Assembly (NCBI RefSeq): GCF_002776695.1
Contig: NZ_LFJC01000003.1
Coordinates: 1,330,636-1,394,635, forward strand
Source of the DNA: Bradyrhizobium nitroreducens
GTDB lineage: Bacteria; Pseudomonadota; Alphaproteobacteria; Rhizobiales; Xanthobacteraceae
Direction of reading: 5' to 3'
Length of the DNA stretch: 64,000 bases
The notes under the pieces are model-generated. The model saw nothing but the letters and a program-made list of their open reading frames with translations. It was not told the origin of the DNA and did not search any database. Both the position numbers and the translations under genes were made by a program. Positions within the stretch are counted from its first letter, which is position 1. Each line of letters begins with the position of its first letter. Shown one piece after another: positions 26,823 to 35,148 of the stretch.

Positions 26823-28388
26823 ATGCTTGAGCAGGACTACGACACCATCGTCATCGGCGGCGGCTCCGCCGGCGCGACCCTGGCCGCGCGGCTCAGCGAA
26901 AACTCCACCCATCGCGTGCTGCTGCTGGAGGCCGGGCAGGATCTGCGCACGGCGACCACGCCGGAGCATATTCGCATCCCGAACCCGATGCGCGCCATCG
27001 GCGATGACGATTTCCGCTGGCCGAAGCTGCTCGCGCGGCGCACCGAACGGCAAGAGCCGCTGCTGCTCTGGCGCGGCCGTGCGATGGGCGGCAGCTCGAC
27101 CATTAACGGCCAGATCGCGATCCGCGCCATCCCCGATGATCTCGACCGCTGGGCGGACGCGGGCTGCACCGGCTGGTCATGGGACGAGATGCTGCCGTTC
27201 TTCTGCAAGCTCGAGACCGACAAGAATTTCCCTGATGCGCCCTATCACGGCGACCGCGGTCCGATCCCGGTGTATCGCGCGCCGATCCCGGATTGGGGCA
27301 ATGTCGACCGGGCGCTGCGGTCGTCGGCGCTGGCGCTGGGCTATGACTGGTGCGAGGACCACAACGCCCCCGAGGGCACCGGCGTCTCGCCCTATGCGAT
27401 CAACAGCGAAGCGGGCCTGCGCATCTCCACCAATGACGGCTATCTGGAGCCGGTGCGCGGCCGCGCCAACCTCACCATCGTCGGCAACGCGCTGGTCGAC
27501 ACCATCGTGTTCGAGGGCAACCGGCTGCACGCCAGCGGCGTGCGCGTTCGCGTCAGCGGCCAGTCCTATACGCCCCGCGCCGCGCGCGAGGTGATCCTCT
27601 GCGCCGGCGCGATCCATTCGTCGGCCATCCTGCAACGCTCCGGCATCGGCCCCGCCGCGCTGCTGGAGCGGCTCGGCATTCCGGTCCGCGCCGACCTGCC
27701 GGTCGGCGAGAACCTGCTGGACCATCCGATTGTCAATGCGCTCTTGCATTTGCGCGACGACCGCCAGGTCTCGACGCTGATGCACCGGCACACCAATTGC
27801 TGCCTGCGCTATTCGTCGGGGCTTGCGGGCGCCGGCGACAACGACATGATCATGATCGCAGGCAATCTCGCCCGCACGCCGCAGGCGCTGGCCGTGGTCT
27901 CGCTGGGACGCATCGCCGTATCGGTCTATCAGGCCTTCAGCCAAGGCCACGTCCGCATCACCACGACCGACCCGGAGGCCGACCCTGCGGTCGAGGAACG
28001 CATGCTGTCCGATCCGCGCGACCTCGAACGCATGCGCGACGGCGTCCGCCGCCTGCGCGACATCTGCCTGCAACCGGCCGTGACCGAGATCGCATCCCGC
28101 GTCGACTACGGCAACAGCGGCCGCTCCATGGCCGAGCCGTTCAGCGATGCCGAGCTGGATGACTGGCTGTTCGCCGAGTGCAGCGATGCCCAGCACGCCA
28201 GCGGCACCTGCCGCATGGGCGCAGCCAGCGATCCGCGTTCCGTCGTCGATCCCGACTGCCGGGTGATCGGCTGCACGGGCCTGCGCGTGATCGATGCCTC
28301 GATCATGCCGGAAGTGCCGCGCGCAAATACCCACCTGACCACGGTCGCCATCGCCGAGTGCATGGCGGAGCGGTTGAAGAGCGCGTAG
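26823..28388 (+). CDS. GMC-family FAD oxidoreductase (choline dehydrogenase-like)
   Basis: A 521-aa flavoenzyme oxidising an alcohol. The N-terminal Rossmann motif IVIGGGSAGATLAARLSE binds FAD; the GMC signature lies in GRAMGGSSTINGQIAIR, and the second signature in GAIHSSAILQRSGIGP. The C-terminal catalytic His region reads DAQHASGTCRMG and ends with the FAD-contacting VIDASIMPEVPRANTHLT. ATG 26823 has a GGAG at good spacing; ATG 26808 is an alternative. Substrate unknown. Confidence 0.93.
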   Translation: MLEQDYDTIVIGGGSAGATLAARLSENSTHRVLLLEAGQDLRTATTPEHIRIPNPMRAIGDDDFRWPKLLARRTERQEPLLLWRGRAMGGSSTINGQIAIRAIPDDLDRWADAGCTGWSWDEMLPFFCKLETDKNFPDAPYHGDRGPIPVYRAPIPDWGNVDRALRSSALALGYDWCEDHNAPEGTGVSPYAINSEAGLRISTNDGYLEPVRGRANLTIVGNALVDTIVFEGNRLHASGVRVRVSGQSYTPRAAREVILCAGAIHSSAILQRSGIGPAALLERLGIPVRADLPVGENLLDHPIVNALLHLRDDRQVSTLMHRHTNCCLRYSSGLAGAGDNDMIMIAGNLARTPQALAVVSLGRIAVSVYQAFSQGHVRITTTDPEADPAVEERMLSDPRDLERMRDGVRRLRDICLQPAVTEIASRVDYGNSGRSMAEPFSDAELDDWLFAECSDAQHASGTCRMGAASDPRSVVDPDCRVIGCTGLRVIDASIMPEVPRANTHLTTVAIAECMAERLKSA

Positions 28389-28424
28389 CATGGATGGAGC
28401 GAAGCGATATGCATCAAGCACAAA

Positions 28425-28676
28425 TCATTGCCAACTATCGCACAGCGACTTCGTCACCGGGTTCGTATTTGGCGCGAGGTTCTTCAGGTCGTTGCTCGAA
28501 TCCAGGAAAATATCGACGTCGTAGCTGATGCGATGATCCAGGATCTGTGCCAGCGCGGTGCCGCCGCCGAACGTCCACGGTCCGGCGCCGCCCTCCAGAC
28601 TATCGAGCGCGTCCAGCGCCTTCTGCAGGAGATCTTCCCACCTCGAAGGAAGCCATCTCCCTGACCCATCTTTCAT
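28425..28676 (-). pseudogene. Truncated nucleotidyltransferase (AbiEii-like toxin remnant)
   Basis: 83 codons. KDGSGRWLPSRWEDLLQKAL is followed by the nucleotidyltransferase core WTFGGGTALAQILDHRISYD with DVDIF (the GG/GT and DxD-like motifs of the AbiEii/AbiGii-type family). The protein then stops after NPVTKSLCDSWQ, well short of a complete enzyme, so the C-terminal two thirds are missing. It overlaps the upstream remnant, as in intact pairs of this kind. Confidence 0.7.
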
Positions 28677-28933
28677 TCTCGGACTCCGTGACCTGCCAGG
28701 CGTCGATGGCCTTCAACAACTCGCCGAACGTCACGATACGGTCAACGACGAGATTGTGGATGACGGATACATCGACCTCGTCGAACAACGCCTGCACGTA
28801 CACGCGCCATTTTTCGCTCGGAAATCTCCCCCTTCAGACATGCCAGCAGAGTTCCTTCGTCGATGCTGGCAGGCATCGGCGTGTTGATCGTCGTGACGGC
28901 CGCCGTGAGGTTCTCGAACGCGTCTTTCAACAT
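28600..28933 (-). pseudogene. Frameshifted partner gene of the nucleotidyltransferase remnant
   Basis: The frame begins MLKDAFENLTAAVTTINTPM and reads sensibly to about KGEISERK, then meaning continues in the next frame as EKWRVYVQALFDEVDVSVIH and LKAIDAWQVTESENERWVRE. A one-base shift near 28810-28825 explains this. Probably the N-terminal partner (antitoxin-like) of the truncated nucleotidyltransferase. Both genes are dead. Confidence 0.6.
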
Positions 28934-29180
28934 TCCAGCAATATGGTGCCGTTCGGCGAAAGCCTCAACCGGCGCCTCGGCCCGATTGTTGACCGCCGCC
29001 GCCCGCGACTGGATATGCCATTGAGATTACTAGATTTTTTAAGCGATCGCGCCACCGGCCTCGGGGACCAGGAAAGCGCGCCCCTCACGCGGCGGCGGAC
29101 GGCGGTCAGGGCGCGTCAAGCGTAGCCCGGACAGATCGTTTATCCGGGCTGCGAATGGTCAGTTGTCCCGTCGGAGACGC

Positions 29181-29462
29181 TCACCACCAATACGGCCAGC
29201 GCCAACCCTCGTAGCGGACATAGGACGGCACCAGCGGCGGGCCGTAAGGATCGACCTTGTCGTCCTCAGGGCGATAGCGATAGCGCGGAACGACGTTGTA
29301 ATCCCACGGCGTCGGCCGCAGCACGGGCGCGGTGACGACGAGGCGCTCCTGTGGCGCGCGAACGACGACGGCTTTGCGCGTGCGGGCGTCGGCAGCGGAT
29401 GTTGCGAGGCCGCCCAGCACGAGGGCGGTTCCGAGCGCGCAGGCGACGGTCATCTTTGTCAT
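29181..29462 (-). CDS. Secreted 93-aa hypothetical protein
   Basis: A signal peptide (MTKMTVACALGTALVLGGLA.. cleaved near SAADA) is followed by a short mature part rich in Arg, Pro, Tyr and Trp, ending YEGWRWPYWW. The SD AAGGAG precedes ATG 29462; the longer frame runs into the repeat at 29540. Periplasmic or envelope location is likely. No family recognised. Confidence 0.7.
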   Translation of the reverse strand: MTKMTVACALGTALVLGGLATSAADARTRKAVVVRAPQERLVVTAPVLRPTPWDYNVVPRYRYRPEDDKVDPYGPPLVPSYVRYEGWRWPYWW

Positions 29463-29539
29463 GCGTTGGTCTCCTTCGCAGCGAGAGTGCAAAAGGACGT
29501 CAGGCAAGGCAAGCAAATTTCGCGCGAGTTTTTCCGCGG

Positions 29540-29673
29540 CCATCCTTCGAGACGCCCGCTTTGAAGCGGGCTCCTCAGGATGAGGCGGCGTGCGCGGCAA
29601 CAGCTTCAACAGGCACGACGCCGCTCAGCCTCATCCTGAGGAGACCGCGAAGCGGTCGTCTCGAAGGACGAGG
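29540..29673. repeat. Palindromic repeat (CCATCCTTCGAGACG family), copy 2
   Basis: Same arms as the element at 26371-26504, with a variable inner loop. It lies between the secreted 93-aa gene and the PilZ-XRE gene. Confidence 0.85.
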
Positions 29674-29704
29674 CGCTCGCTCGGGCGTTTCCGCAAGCGT
29701 AGCC

Positions 29705-30241
29705 CTACGCCGCGTCGACCTCCTCCGGCACGGGCCCTGCCACCAGCCCGTCGAGACCGACCATCAGCAAATCGGCGATGTGCATCAGCTGGTACAGCGG
29801 AATGTCCACCTCGCCCTGCTCAGCCTCGCCCACGAAGGCGGGCGTGACGCTGAGGCGTTCGGCGAGCTGGCTTTGCGTGTAGCCGCGCATCTCGCGCGCG
29901 CACCTGACGCGCGCGCCGATGCCGAGGCGGTGCCGGGCCTGCTCGTCCGCGGTCATCATGGCGGCCTGCTCGTCCACGCTGGCATAGCCGTCGGCGAACG
30001 CAGCTCCGACCAGCCGCTCCTTGCGCCAGGCGACGCGGCAGGCCTTGCGCAGGCCGCTCGCGAAAACGAGCGTGAAATCTTCCGCGATCCATGCCGAGCT
30101 GTTGAGCGAAAGCCGCGCGCCGGTGGCGGAGACATCGCGGATCGTGCAGGGCACGCTGACGGTGCTGCCGGCCCCGTTGTCGAATTCGACGATGCCGGTG
30201 CGCAAGGTGTTGTGCCTGACGGCGGCGCGATGATCGCTCAT
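29705..30241 (-). CDS. PilZ domain fused to XRE-type helix-turn-helix
   Basis: 178 aa. Residues 1-95 form a PilZ-like domain: RHNTLRTGIVEF and the IRDVSATGARLSL block resemble the c-di-GMP-binding (RxxxR / DxSxxG) signature, although the first motif has lost the exact RxxxR spacing. Residues about 105-165 form a Cro/CI-type HTH (MRGYTQSQLAERLSVTPAFV, then AEQGEVDIPLYQLMHIADLL). Start MSDHRAAVRH has a GGAG. This suggests a DNA-binding protein responsive to c-di-GMP or a degenerate version of one. Confidence 0.85.
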   Translation of the reverse strand: MSDHRAAVRHNTLRTGIVEFDNGAGSTVSVPCTIRDVSATGARLSLNSSAWIAEDFTLVFASGLRKACRVAWRKERLVGAAFADGYASVDEQAAMMTADEQARHRLGIGARVRCAREMRGYTQSQLAERLSVTPAFVGEAEQGEVDIPLYQLMHIADLLMVGLDGLVAGPVPEEVDAA

Positions 30242-30404
30242 GACAGCTCCGTGAAAGCTCGCGGCAACGTTTCCAACCCTGCCGAAATCGGGGCCAGGAT
30301 AGCGCAGAACTTTCCTGCAACTCCTAACCGGAAGCCGCCTCGGCCGGGACCGGATGGCATGGTAAAGGAAATGCTCCCGCGAGCTCGTCGATCGCAGCGA
30401 GGCC

Positions 30405-31040
30405 CTACGCACGCGCGCGGCGCAGGGCCTGTTCGAGCTTCGCCCGTTGCTTGTCCCAGCGGGCCTGCTCGGCCTCGGCGCGGTCGTCGAGCACGGCGCG
30501 CGCGGCTTCGATCTCCTCGGCCTTCGCCTCGTGCTGCCGCCTCGCTTTGTCCATTGCCGCCTCGGCCGCGGCGACGGCCTTGTCGCGACGCGCGCGCGCC
30601 CTGGCGCGGGCGGCCTCCTCCCTGGCACGCGCAGCCTCGCGCCGCCGCTCCTCCTTCTCGAATGCCGCGGCGGCCTTGCGGGCGGCCTGAGTGTCGGTCT
30701 TGCCGGATGGTGTCTTGGCGGCCTTGGCCGGCCGTATCTTGCTCCGGGTCTTGCGTCTCGGCCTGGCGTCATCATCGGCGAGATCGGTCGGCAGCTCGGC
30801 GCTTTCGGTGAACGGGCCGTCCGATCCGACCGGGCGCCTGAGCACGACCCCCGGCCTTGCCAGCGTCGCCGCGACGATATCGGGATCGTCGGTCTCCTTC
30901 GCGGCGCCCTGATGGAACAGATTGGAGCTTGCGCCCCAGGCCTGAAGCGCCGCCTTCATCGAGGGCGCGGCCACCGCCTGGTCATAGAAGCCGAGCGAGG
31001 TCTGGTAGGTCTTCAGCTTCCGTTTCGGCTTTGCCGGCAT
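30405..31040 (-). CDS. TolA-like charged coiled-coil protein
   Basis: 211 aa. A globular N-terminus (RKLKTYQTSLGFYDQAVAAP, LARPGVVLRRPVGS) is followed from about residue 110 by a long Ala/Arg/Glu/Lys coiled coil. The translation resembles Bradyrhizobium proteins labelled cell envelope biogenesis protein TolA, but there is no membrane anchor or TolA C-terminal domain, so a true Tol function is doubtful. Confidence 0.75.
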   Translation of the reverse strand: MPAKPKRKLKTYQTSLGFYDQAVAAPSMKAALQAWGASSNLFHQGAAKETDDPDIVAATLARPGVVLRRPVGSDGPFTESAELPTDLADDDARPRRKTRSKIRPAKAAKTPSGKTDTQAARKAAAAFEKEERRREAARAREEAARARARARRDKAVAAAEAAMDKARRQHEAKAEEIEAARAVLDDRAEAEQARWDKQRAKLEQALRRARA

Positions 31041-31071
31041 GTCGTCCCGTGATCTCGGCTGCGAGCGCAGC

Positions 31072-31190
31072 GTAGCCCGGATGGAGCGGCTTGTCCGCCG
31101 TAGCTCGAAGAGCGAAGGCGGAAGCGGCAATCCGGGTTTTGCCTTGGAGGGGTGAACTCCCGGATTACGCTTGCGCTCCATCCGGGCTAC
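31072..31190. repeat. Palindromic repeat (TAGCCCGGATGGAGCG family) overlapping a gene end
   Basis: Outer arms GTAGCCCGGATGGAGCG and CGCTCCATCCGGGCTAC bound the element. Its right arm overlaps the last codons and stop of the VOC gene at 31165. Shorter members of the same family appear near 28381, 29121 and 31619. Confidence 0.8.
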
Positions 31191-31587
31191 TTGCCAACAG
31201 CGCGTCATACCCTTTCTCGCTGAACGCCAGCAGACAAAACCCGTGCCCGAACGGATCGGCCAGCATCGCGATCCGGCCATACGGCGCATCGCGCGCGGGT
31301 GCCTCCAGGATCGCGCCGGCGCGCAGCGCGCGCTCGACGGCCGCATCGACATCCTCGACGACGACGTCGACATGCAGCGGCGTCCAGTGCCGCGCATAGC
31401 GGCGGTGGTCGCTGCCGGCCCCCAACGTGCCAGCCTGCTTGGTCAGGAGATAGACCGGCGCGGGCCAGCCGAGCAGCTCGACGAAATCGGTGCCGAAGCG
31501 GCGGCCGACGGTGAGGCCGAAGGCGGCGGTGTAGAAGCGCGTGGCTTGCGCCACGTCGGGAACATCGATGTTGAGGAGGAAAGACAT
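31165..31587 (-). CDS. VOC (glyoxalase/bleomycin resistance) superfamily protein
   Basis: 140 aa. Two beta-alpha-beta-beta-beta modules: LNIDVPDVAQATRFYTAAFG in the first, and HVDVVVEDVDAAVERALRAG, DAPYGRIAMLADPFGHGFCL in the second, typical of metal-dependent VOC enzymes or antibiotic-binding proteins. The last seven residues (SPDGAQA) and the stop are encoded by the arm of a dispersed palindromic repeat. Substrate unknown. Confidence 0.87.
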   Translation of the reverse strand: MSFLLNIDVPDVAQATRFYTAAFGLTVGRRFGTDFVELLGWPAPVYLLTKQAGTLGAGSDHRRYARHWTPLHVDVVVEDVDAAVERALRAGAILEAPARDAPYGRIAMLADPFGHGFCLLAFSEKGYDALLASSPDGAQA

Positions 31588-31821
31588 GGCGGGCCCGTCT
31601 GCGGATGGCCGCGACAACCTAGCCCGGACGGCGCACAGCGCAATCCGGGATGATGCCGCACGCCCGCACGGCCATGTGCGCCGGCCCGCCCCTGTTTTGC
31701 CCGACGCCGCAAGCTCAATTCTGCTTAATCGAACATTCGACTTAACCGAAATAGACAGCCTTATCAAGGACATGTCTACTGTGCATGGGGTTGTTTTCGC
31801 AAAAATGGCCTCGGGGGGCCC

Positions 31822-32181
31822 TCACCTGCCGCGCAGGCTCAGGATGTAGGCCGACAGCACGTCCGACTGCTCCGGCGAGATCACGAGGTTCGGCATGTTC
31901 TGGTGGCTGGTCCGCCAGAACACCTTGAGCGACAGCGCGGTGGTGCCGCTGCGGTCGGCGATGGCCTGGAAGCTCGGGGCTTCATCGAAGAAGCCGGCCA
32001 TGCGCGGCTCGACGGCGTGACAGGTCTGGCACCACGCCTGCGCCAGGCGATGCCCTTCGGCGACCGCGCGCGGACCGGACCTCGGGGCCCCGGCAGCGGT
32101 GTGGACGACGCTGAACAGAAACAGCACCGACAACGCAATGAGGATGGCGAGGCCGATGTAGATACGAGCACTGTGCGACAT
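31822..32181 (-). CDS. Membrane-anchored or secreted class I cytochrome c
   Basis: 119 aa. One N-terminal hydrophobic helix (IYIGLAILIALSVLFLFSVV) is followed by the haem-binding CQTCH and, near the C-terminus, a likely axial Met in HQNMPNLVISPEQSDVLSAY. Periplasmic electron carrier. A perfect TTGAT-N4-ATCAA box 63 bases upstream indicates FixK/FNR control, fitting a microaerobic role. Confidence 0.9.
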   Translation of the reverse strand: MSHSARIYIGLAILIALSVLFLFSVVHTAAGAPRSGPRAVAEGHRLAQAWCQTCHAVEPRMAGFFDEAPSFQAIADRSGTTALSLKVFWRTSHQNMPNLVISPEQSDVLSAYILSLRGR

Positions 32182-32243
32182 CGCGCGATTCCCCGTCGTG
32201 GCTTGCCGACGGGTAAAGCCTAGAACGGGCCGAGCGGCCGAGG

Positions 32244-32257
32244 TTGATTTGCATCAA
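32244..32257. promoter_or_regulatory. FixK/FNR-type box, perfect dyad
   Basis: TTGATTTGCATCAA is a perfect TTGAT-N4-ATCAA anaerobox, located 63 bases upstream of the cytochrome c gene and also 137 bases upstream of the divergent phnA gene. The distance suits activation of the cytochrome gene. Confidence 0.75.
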
Positions 32258-32393
32258 CAGCGCGCCGCCGCGCCGTTTCGGTGATATCGCACCTTCGACG
32301 GATCGCCCTTCCCGGCTTCCGCAGCTTTCCCTTGCTTTCCTGGTTCCGGCCCCTACGGTCGCGCCGCGAACGAAGCGCTTGATGAGACCTGCC

Positions 32394-32744
32394 ATGACTG
32401 ACGCGATGAAATGCCCCGCCTGCAACTCCGAGCACGCCTATCAGGACCGCGATCTCTGGGTCTGCCCGGAATGCGGCCATGAATGGAGCGGCACGGTGGA
32501 GGCGGCCGCGAATGCCGCGCAGGAGGCTGGCGTGCGCGATGCCAACGGCAACGTGCTCGCCGACGGCGACAGCGTCATCGTGATCAAGGATCTCAAGATC
32601 AAGGGCTCCTCCTCGGTCGTGAAGGGCGGCACCAAGGTGCGCAACATCCGCCTCCAGGACGCCAGCGACGGCCACAACATCGCCTGCAAGATCGACGGCA
32701 TCGGCGCGATGAACTTGAAGTCGGAGTTCGTGCGGAAGGCTTGA
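32394..32744 (+). CDS. PhnA/YjdM-family zinc-ribbon protein
   Basis: 116 aa. The N-terminal zinc ribbon ([20 protein letters not shown] with the last Cys in ECGHEW) and the C-terminal PhnA domain ([28 protein letters not shown]) are characteristic. The family name comes from phosphonate operons, but the protein is not itself a phosphonate enzyme and no phn genes are nearby. Start MTDAMKC follows the long frame's nonsense N-terminus. Confidence 0.93.
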   Translation: MTDAMKCPACNSEHAYQDRDLWVCPECGHEWSGTVEAAANAAQEAGVRDANGNVLADGDSVIVIKDLKIKGSSSVVKGGTKVRNIRLQDASDGHNIACKIDGIGAMNLKSEFVRKA

Positions 32745-32948
32745 GCGCGCGGACGGGGTGGCCCAGCCGCCCGCGGTAAGGCTAACGCCGGTTCCAGCTC
32801 CGGAACGCACAATCCCTCTTAACCCGCCGAAAAATCGGTATAAGCTTCGACGTGCCGGGCAGGCGTTTGCAGCGCGTATCGATTTTCACGACCCGGGGCT
32901 GGCTTGCAGGGTTACCTGTTCGATTGCATCACGTCTTGAGACTTGAGC

Positions 32949-32976
32949 GGCCGCCTTCCGGGCGGCCTTCTTGTTT
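32949..32976 (+). terminator. Intrinsic terminator, plus strand
   Basis: GGCCGCC-TTCCG-GGCGGCC followed by TTCTTGTTT. It lies 204 bases after the phnA stop, leaving an unexplained transcribed stretch that may be a 3' UTR or small RNA. Confidence 0.6.
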
Positions 32977-32979
32977 CAC

Positions 32980-33900
32980 CTATCGCTGCCGCTGCGCCAG
33001 ATAAAACCCGCACAGCACCGTCACGAGGCCCGCGGTCTGCAACATCGTCGGCGCCTCGCCAAGCAGCAGCCAGCCGGTGAGCAGCGTCAGCGCCGGCACG
33101 CAGGCTGGAAACACGGCCGCGCGGGCAACGCCGAGGCGCTGCACCGAGACCGCGAACAGATAGAGCGCGGCGGGACCGGCGAGCACGCCCTGCGCCAGCG
33201 CCTGGATGGCGTTTTCGGTGACGCCGATCGCCGCAACATGGGCGAGCCCGACAATCGCGATGTAGGCCGGCAACAGCAGCAGCGACAGCACGTTGATGAC
33301 CAGCGCGGCCGAGACCGCCGAGACGCGCCAGTGCCGCAGGGCCGCACCGAAGCCGGCGAACATCAATCCCGTCAGCACGAAGATCAGATCGCCCTGCACG
33401 CCCTCGGCGCCGATATGGCCGATCGATTCCGCGCCGATCACGCCAAGACCGCCGACGATGACGAGGGCGCCCACGAGGCGCGAGGCGGTGATGTGCTCCC
33501 CCAGCACGAACGCCGCGAGCAGGAGGCCGCCGAGCGTCGCACAGGAGGGCTGGATCACGCTGCCATGGCCGAGCGGGACGAACAGGAAGCCGGTGTAGGA
33601 GATCAGCGACATCACGGGGCCGCCGAGCACCATCAGCACGAGGCCCCTGCTCCAGCCGATGCCGCAGAGATCCTTGATGCCGGCGCGCGCCACCAGCGGC
33701 AGGAACGCGATCCCCGACCAGACATAGCGGTGCACCAAAAGATCGACCGGCGTGAATCCGACCTTGAGCCCATGCCGCGTGCCGGCAAAGCCGAGCGCCC
33801 AGAACAGCGCCGCGGCAAGGCCGCAAGTGACGCCGAGCAGTGCAGGCCCTGCATCGTTCTTCTGGGAAAGAGCCTCAGCGCCGCTCGTCCGCTGATCCAT
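32980..33900 (-). CDS. EamA/DMT-superfamily transporter
   Basis: 306 aa with ten hydrophobic helices in two EamA repeats (GLAAALFWALGFAGTRHGLK; LTGLMFAGFGAALRHWRVSA). A second member of the family in this window, only distantly similar to the one at 16019-16915. Exporter of an unknown small molecule. It is convergent with phnA and its terminator. Confidence 0.9.
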   Translation of the reverse strand: MDQRTSGAEALSQKNDAGPALLGVTCGLAAALFWALGFAGTRHGLKVGFTPVDLLVHRYVWSGIAFLPLVARAGIKDLCGIGWSRGLVLMVLGGPVMSLISYTGFLFVPLGHGSVIQPSCATLGGLLLAAFVLGEHITASRLVGALVIVGGLGVIGAESIGHIGAEGVQGDLIFVLTGLMFAGFGAALRHWRVSAVSAALVINVLSLLLLPAYIAIVGLAHVAAIGVTENAIQALAQGVLAGPAALYLFAVSVQRLGVARAAVFPACVPALTLLTGWLLLGEAPTMLQTAGLVTVLCGFYLAQRQR

Positions 33901-33990
33901 GGATCAGCCTTACGTCAGCGCGCCAATGGCCTCAACCCATGCAGCCGCAGGGCTGGCACGCGCACAACCTCGCGCGCTGTGGACGATCGC

Positions 33991-34137
33991 TCAGAAGAAT
34001 CCGGGGCTGAGATCGAGCCCGTATGTCAGGCTGAGCACGAATACGAACAAGACCGCGGCCGCGAGCAAAGTGGCGTGCTTGAGAATCAACGCGCGCGGCG
34101 ACCTGGGAGCGGCAACGACTTTCTGCGCAACGGGCAT
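33991..34137 (-). CDS. 48-aa single-pass membrane protein
   Basis: A short frame starting MPVAQKVVAAPRSPRALILK, with one helix (HATLLAAAVLFVFVLSLTYG) and a short periplasmic tail ending LDLSPGFF. The basic N-terminus suggests a cytoplasmic N-terminal orientation. Function unknown. It is upstream of the DMT transporter on the same strand. Confidence 0.6.
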   Translation of the reverse strand: MPVAQKVVAAPRSPRALILKHATLLAAAVLFVFVLSLTYGLDLSPGFF

Positions 34138-34427
34138 GACGGCCTTCCATTATGATTGCAACATAGGCCGCAGAAGCGCGGCAGCCGCATCAAGCGATGC
34201 GGTCTGCAAAGCAACCGTTAAATGGATCACGTCCGTTATGAACGGAGATACATCACCGGCTCATTCACGCGAACTTGTTCGCGGCCGGAGTCTCAATCAG
34301 CGCATCGGCATCGATTGATCGCGCCGAGACATCGCGCGACGCGCAAGCAACGTCGACCGCTAAGACGTCACGTGAAGCAGTGGATCCCGCCTCTCCGCGG
34401 AACCCACCTGCCATTCACAACATCAGC

Positions 34428-34676
34428 TTAGCGGGCCACGCCGACGGTCGCGGTCTTCACCTTGCGAGGGCTGAGGACCTTGGCCTGGAGGACCGAGGCG
34501 ACCGTGGTCGGCGCAGCCGTCTGCTGCTCGACATGCGCGGCGCCGAGGACGCGAACCTGCAAAGGCGAGACCGGAAATCCATTGGCCTCGTAAGTCGGCA
34601 GTTCGGCAGCGAAAGCCGCGCTGCTGCCCGCGATCGCCAGGATGGCGGCAGCGATCGACAGAGTCTTCTTGTTCAT
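34428..34676 (-). CDS. Secreted 82-aa hypothetical protein
   Basis: Signal peptide MNKKTLSIAAAILAIAGSSA.. with cleavage near AFAAE, then a short mature region (LPTYEANGFPVSPLQVRVLG and a basic tail). SD-like AGGAG lies before ATG 34676. Upstream, two in-phase direct repeats (34726-34754) and an AT-rich TAAATA suggest an activator-dependent promoter. No family recognised. Confidence 0.75.
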   Translation of the reverse strand: MNKKTLSIAAAILAIAGSSAAFAAELPTYEANGFPVSPLQVRVLGAAHVEQQTAAPTTVASVLQAKVLSPRKVKTATVGVAR

Positions 34677-35148
34677 TGGTGATGCTCCTGAGTGGACGAG
34701 TCGGAGCATATTTAGGCCTGATTTGTTGCATTGCGACATGCTTTGCTGCATTGCAATAACGCGCGTAGTGCATGGCGATATGTTTAATGCGTCCAAGGCC
34801 TTGGGCGAATCGCGGCGGCCCGCAAGATAGTGCCTCAGGGGTTCGGTGGGCTCGAAGGCGTCCAGGGGGCAAAGCGAGGCCTGCGTCATGGCCGACCAAG
34901 CGCGCCCGCCGCAACAAGATTGCGCGTGACGCGGCGGTGAGACACCCTCATGGAACCCGCGTTGCACCTCGGCAACACCCCTCCGAAAAGCCTGTTTTCA
35001 CGGATTTGCGCCATTGCACTGCCACACGGTCCTCCGAACAATCGACGCGCTGCGTGCCTTTCCGTGCAAGACTGTTTGCGTCAGACTGTTTGCATCATGA
35101 CTGTCCGGACAAGACGGGTTCGGGCAGAACCGTTTGGAGGCAGGGATC
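34677..35148. other. 472-bp intergenic region
   Basis: Divergent control region between the secreted 82-aa protein and the M15-like protein. It contains the TGCATTGC direct repeats; no gene or RNA is recognised in the rest. Confidence 0.5.
34726..34754. promoter_or_regulatory. In-phase direct repeat TGCATTGC x2
   Basis: TGCATTGC recurs at 34727 and 34747, exactly 20 bases (about two helical turns) apart, 51-78 bases upstream of the minus-strand secreted protein gene. A plausible activator site, regulator unknown. Confidence 0.4.

Noticed and set aside
27177..28421. A 414-codon frame antisense to the GMC oxidoreductase
   Set aside because: Shadow of codon bias on the coding strand; no recognisable motif.
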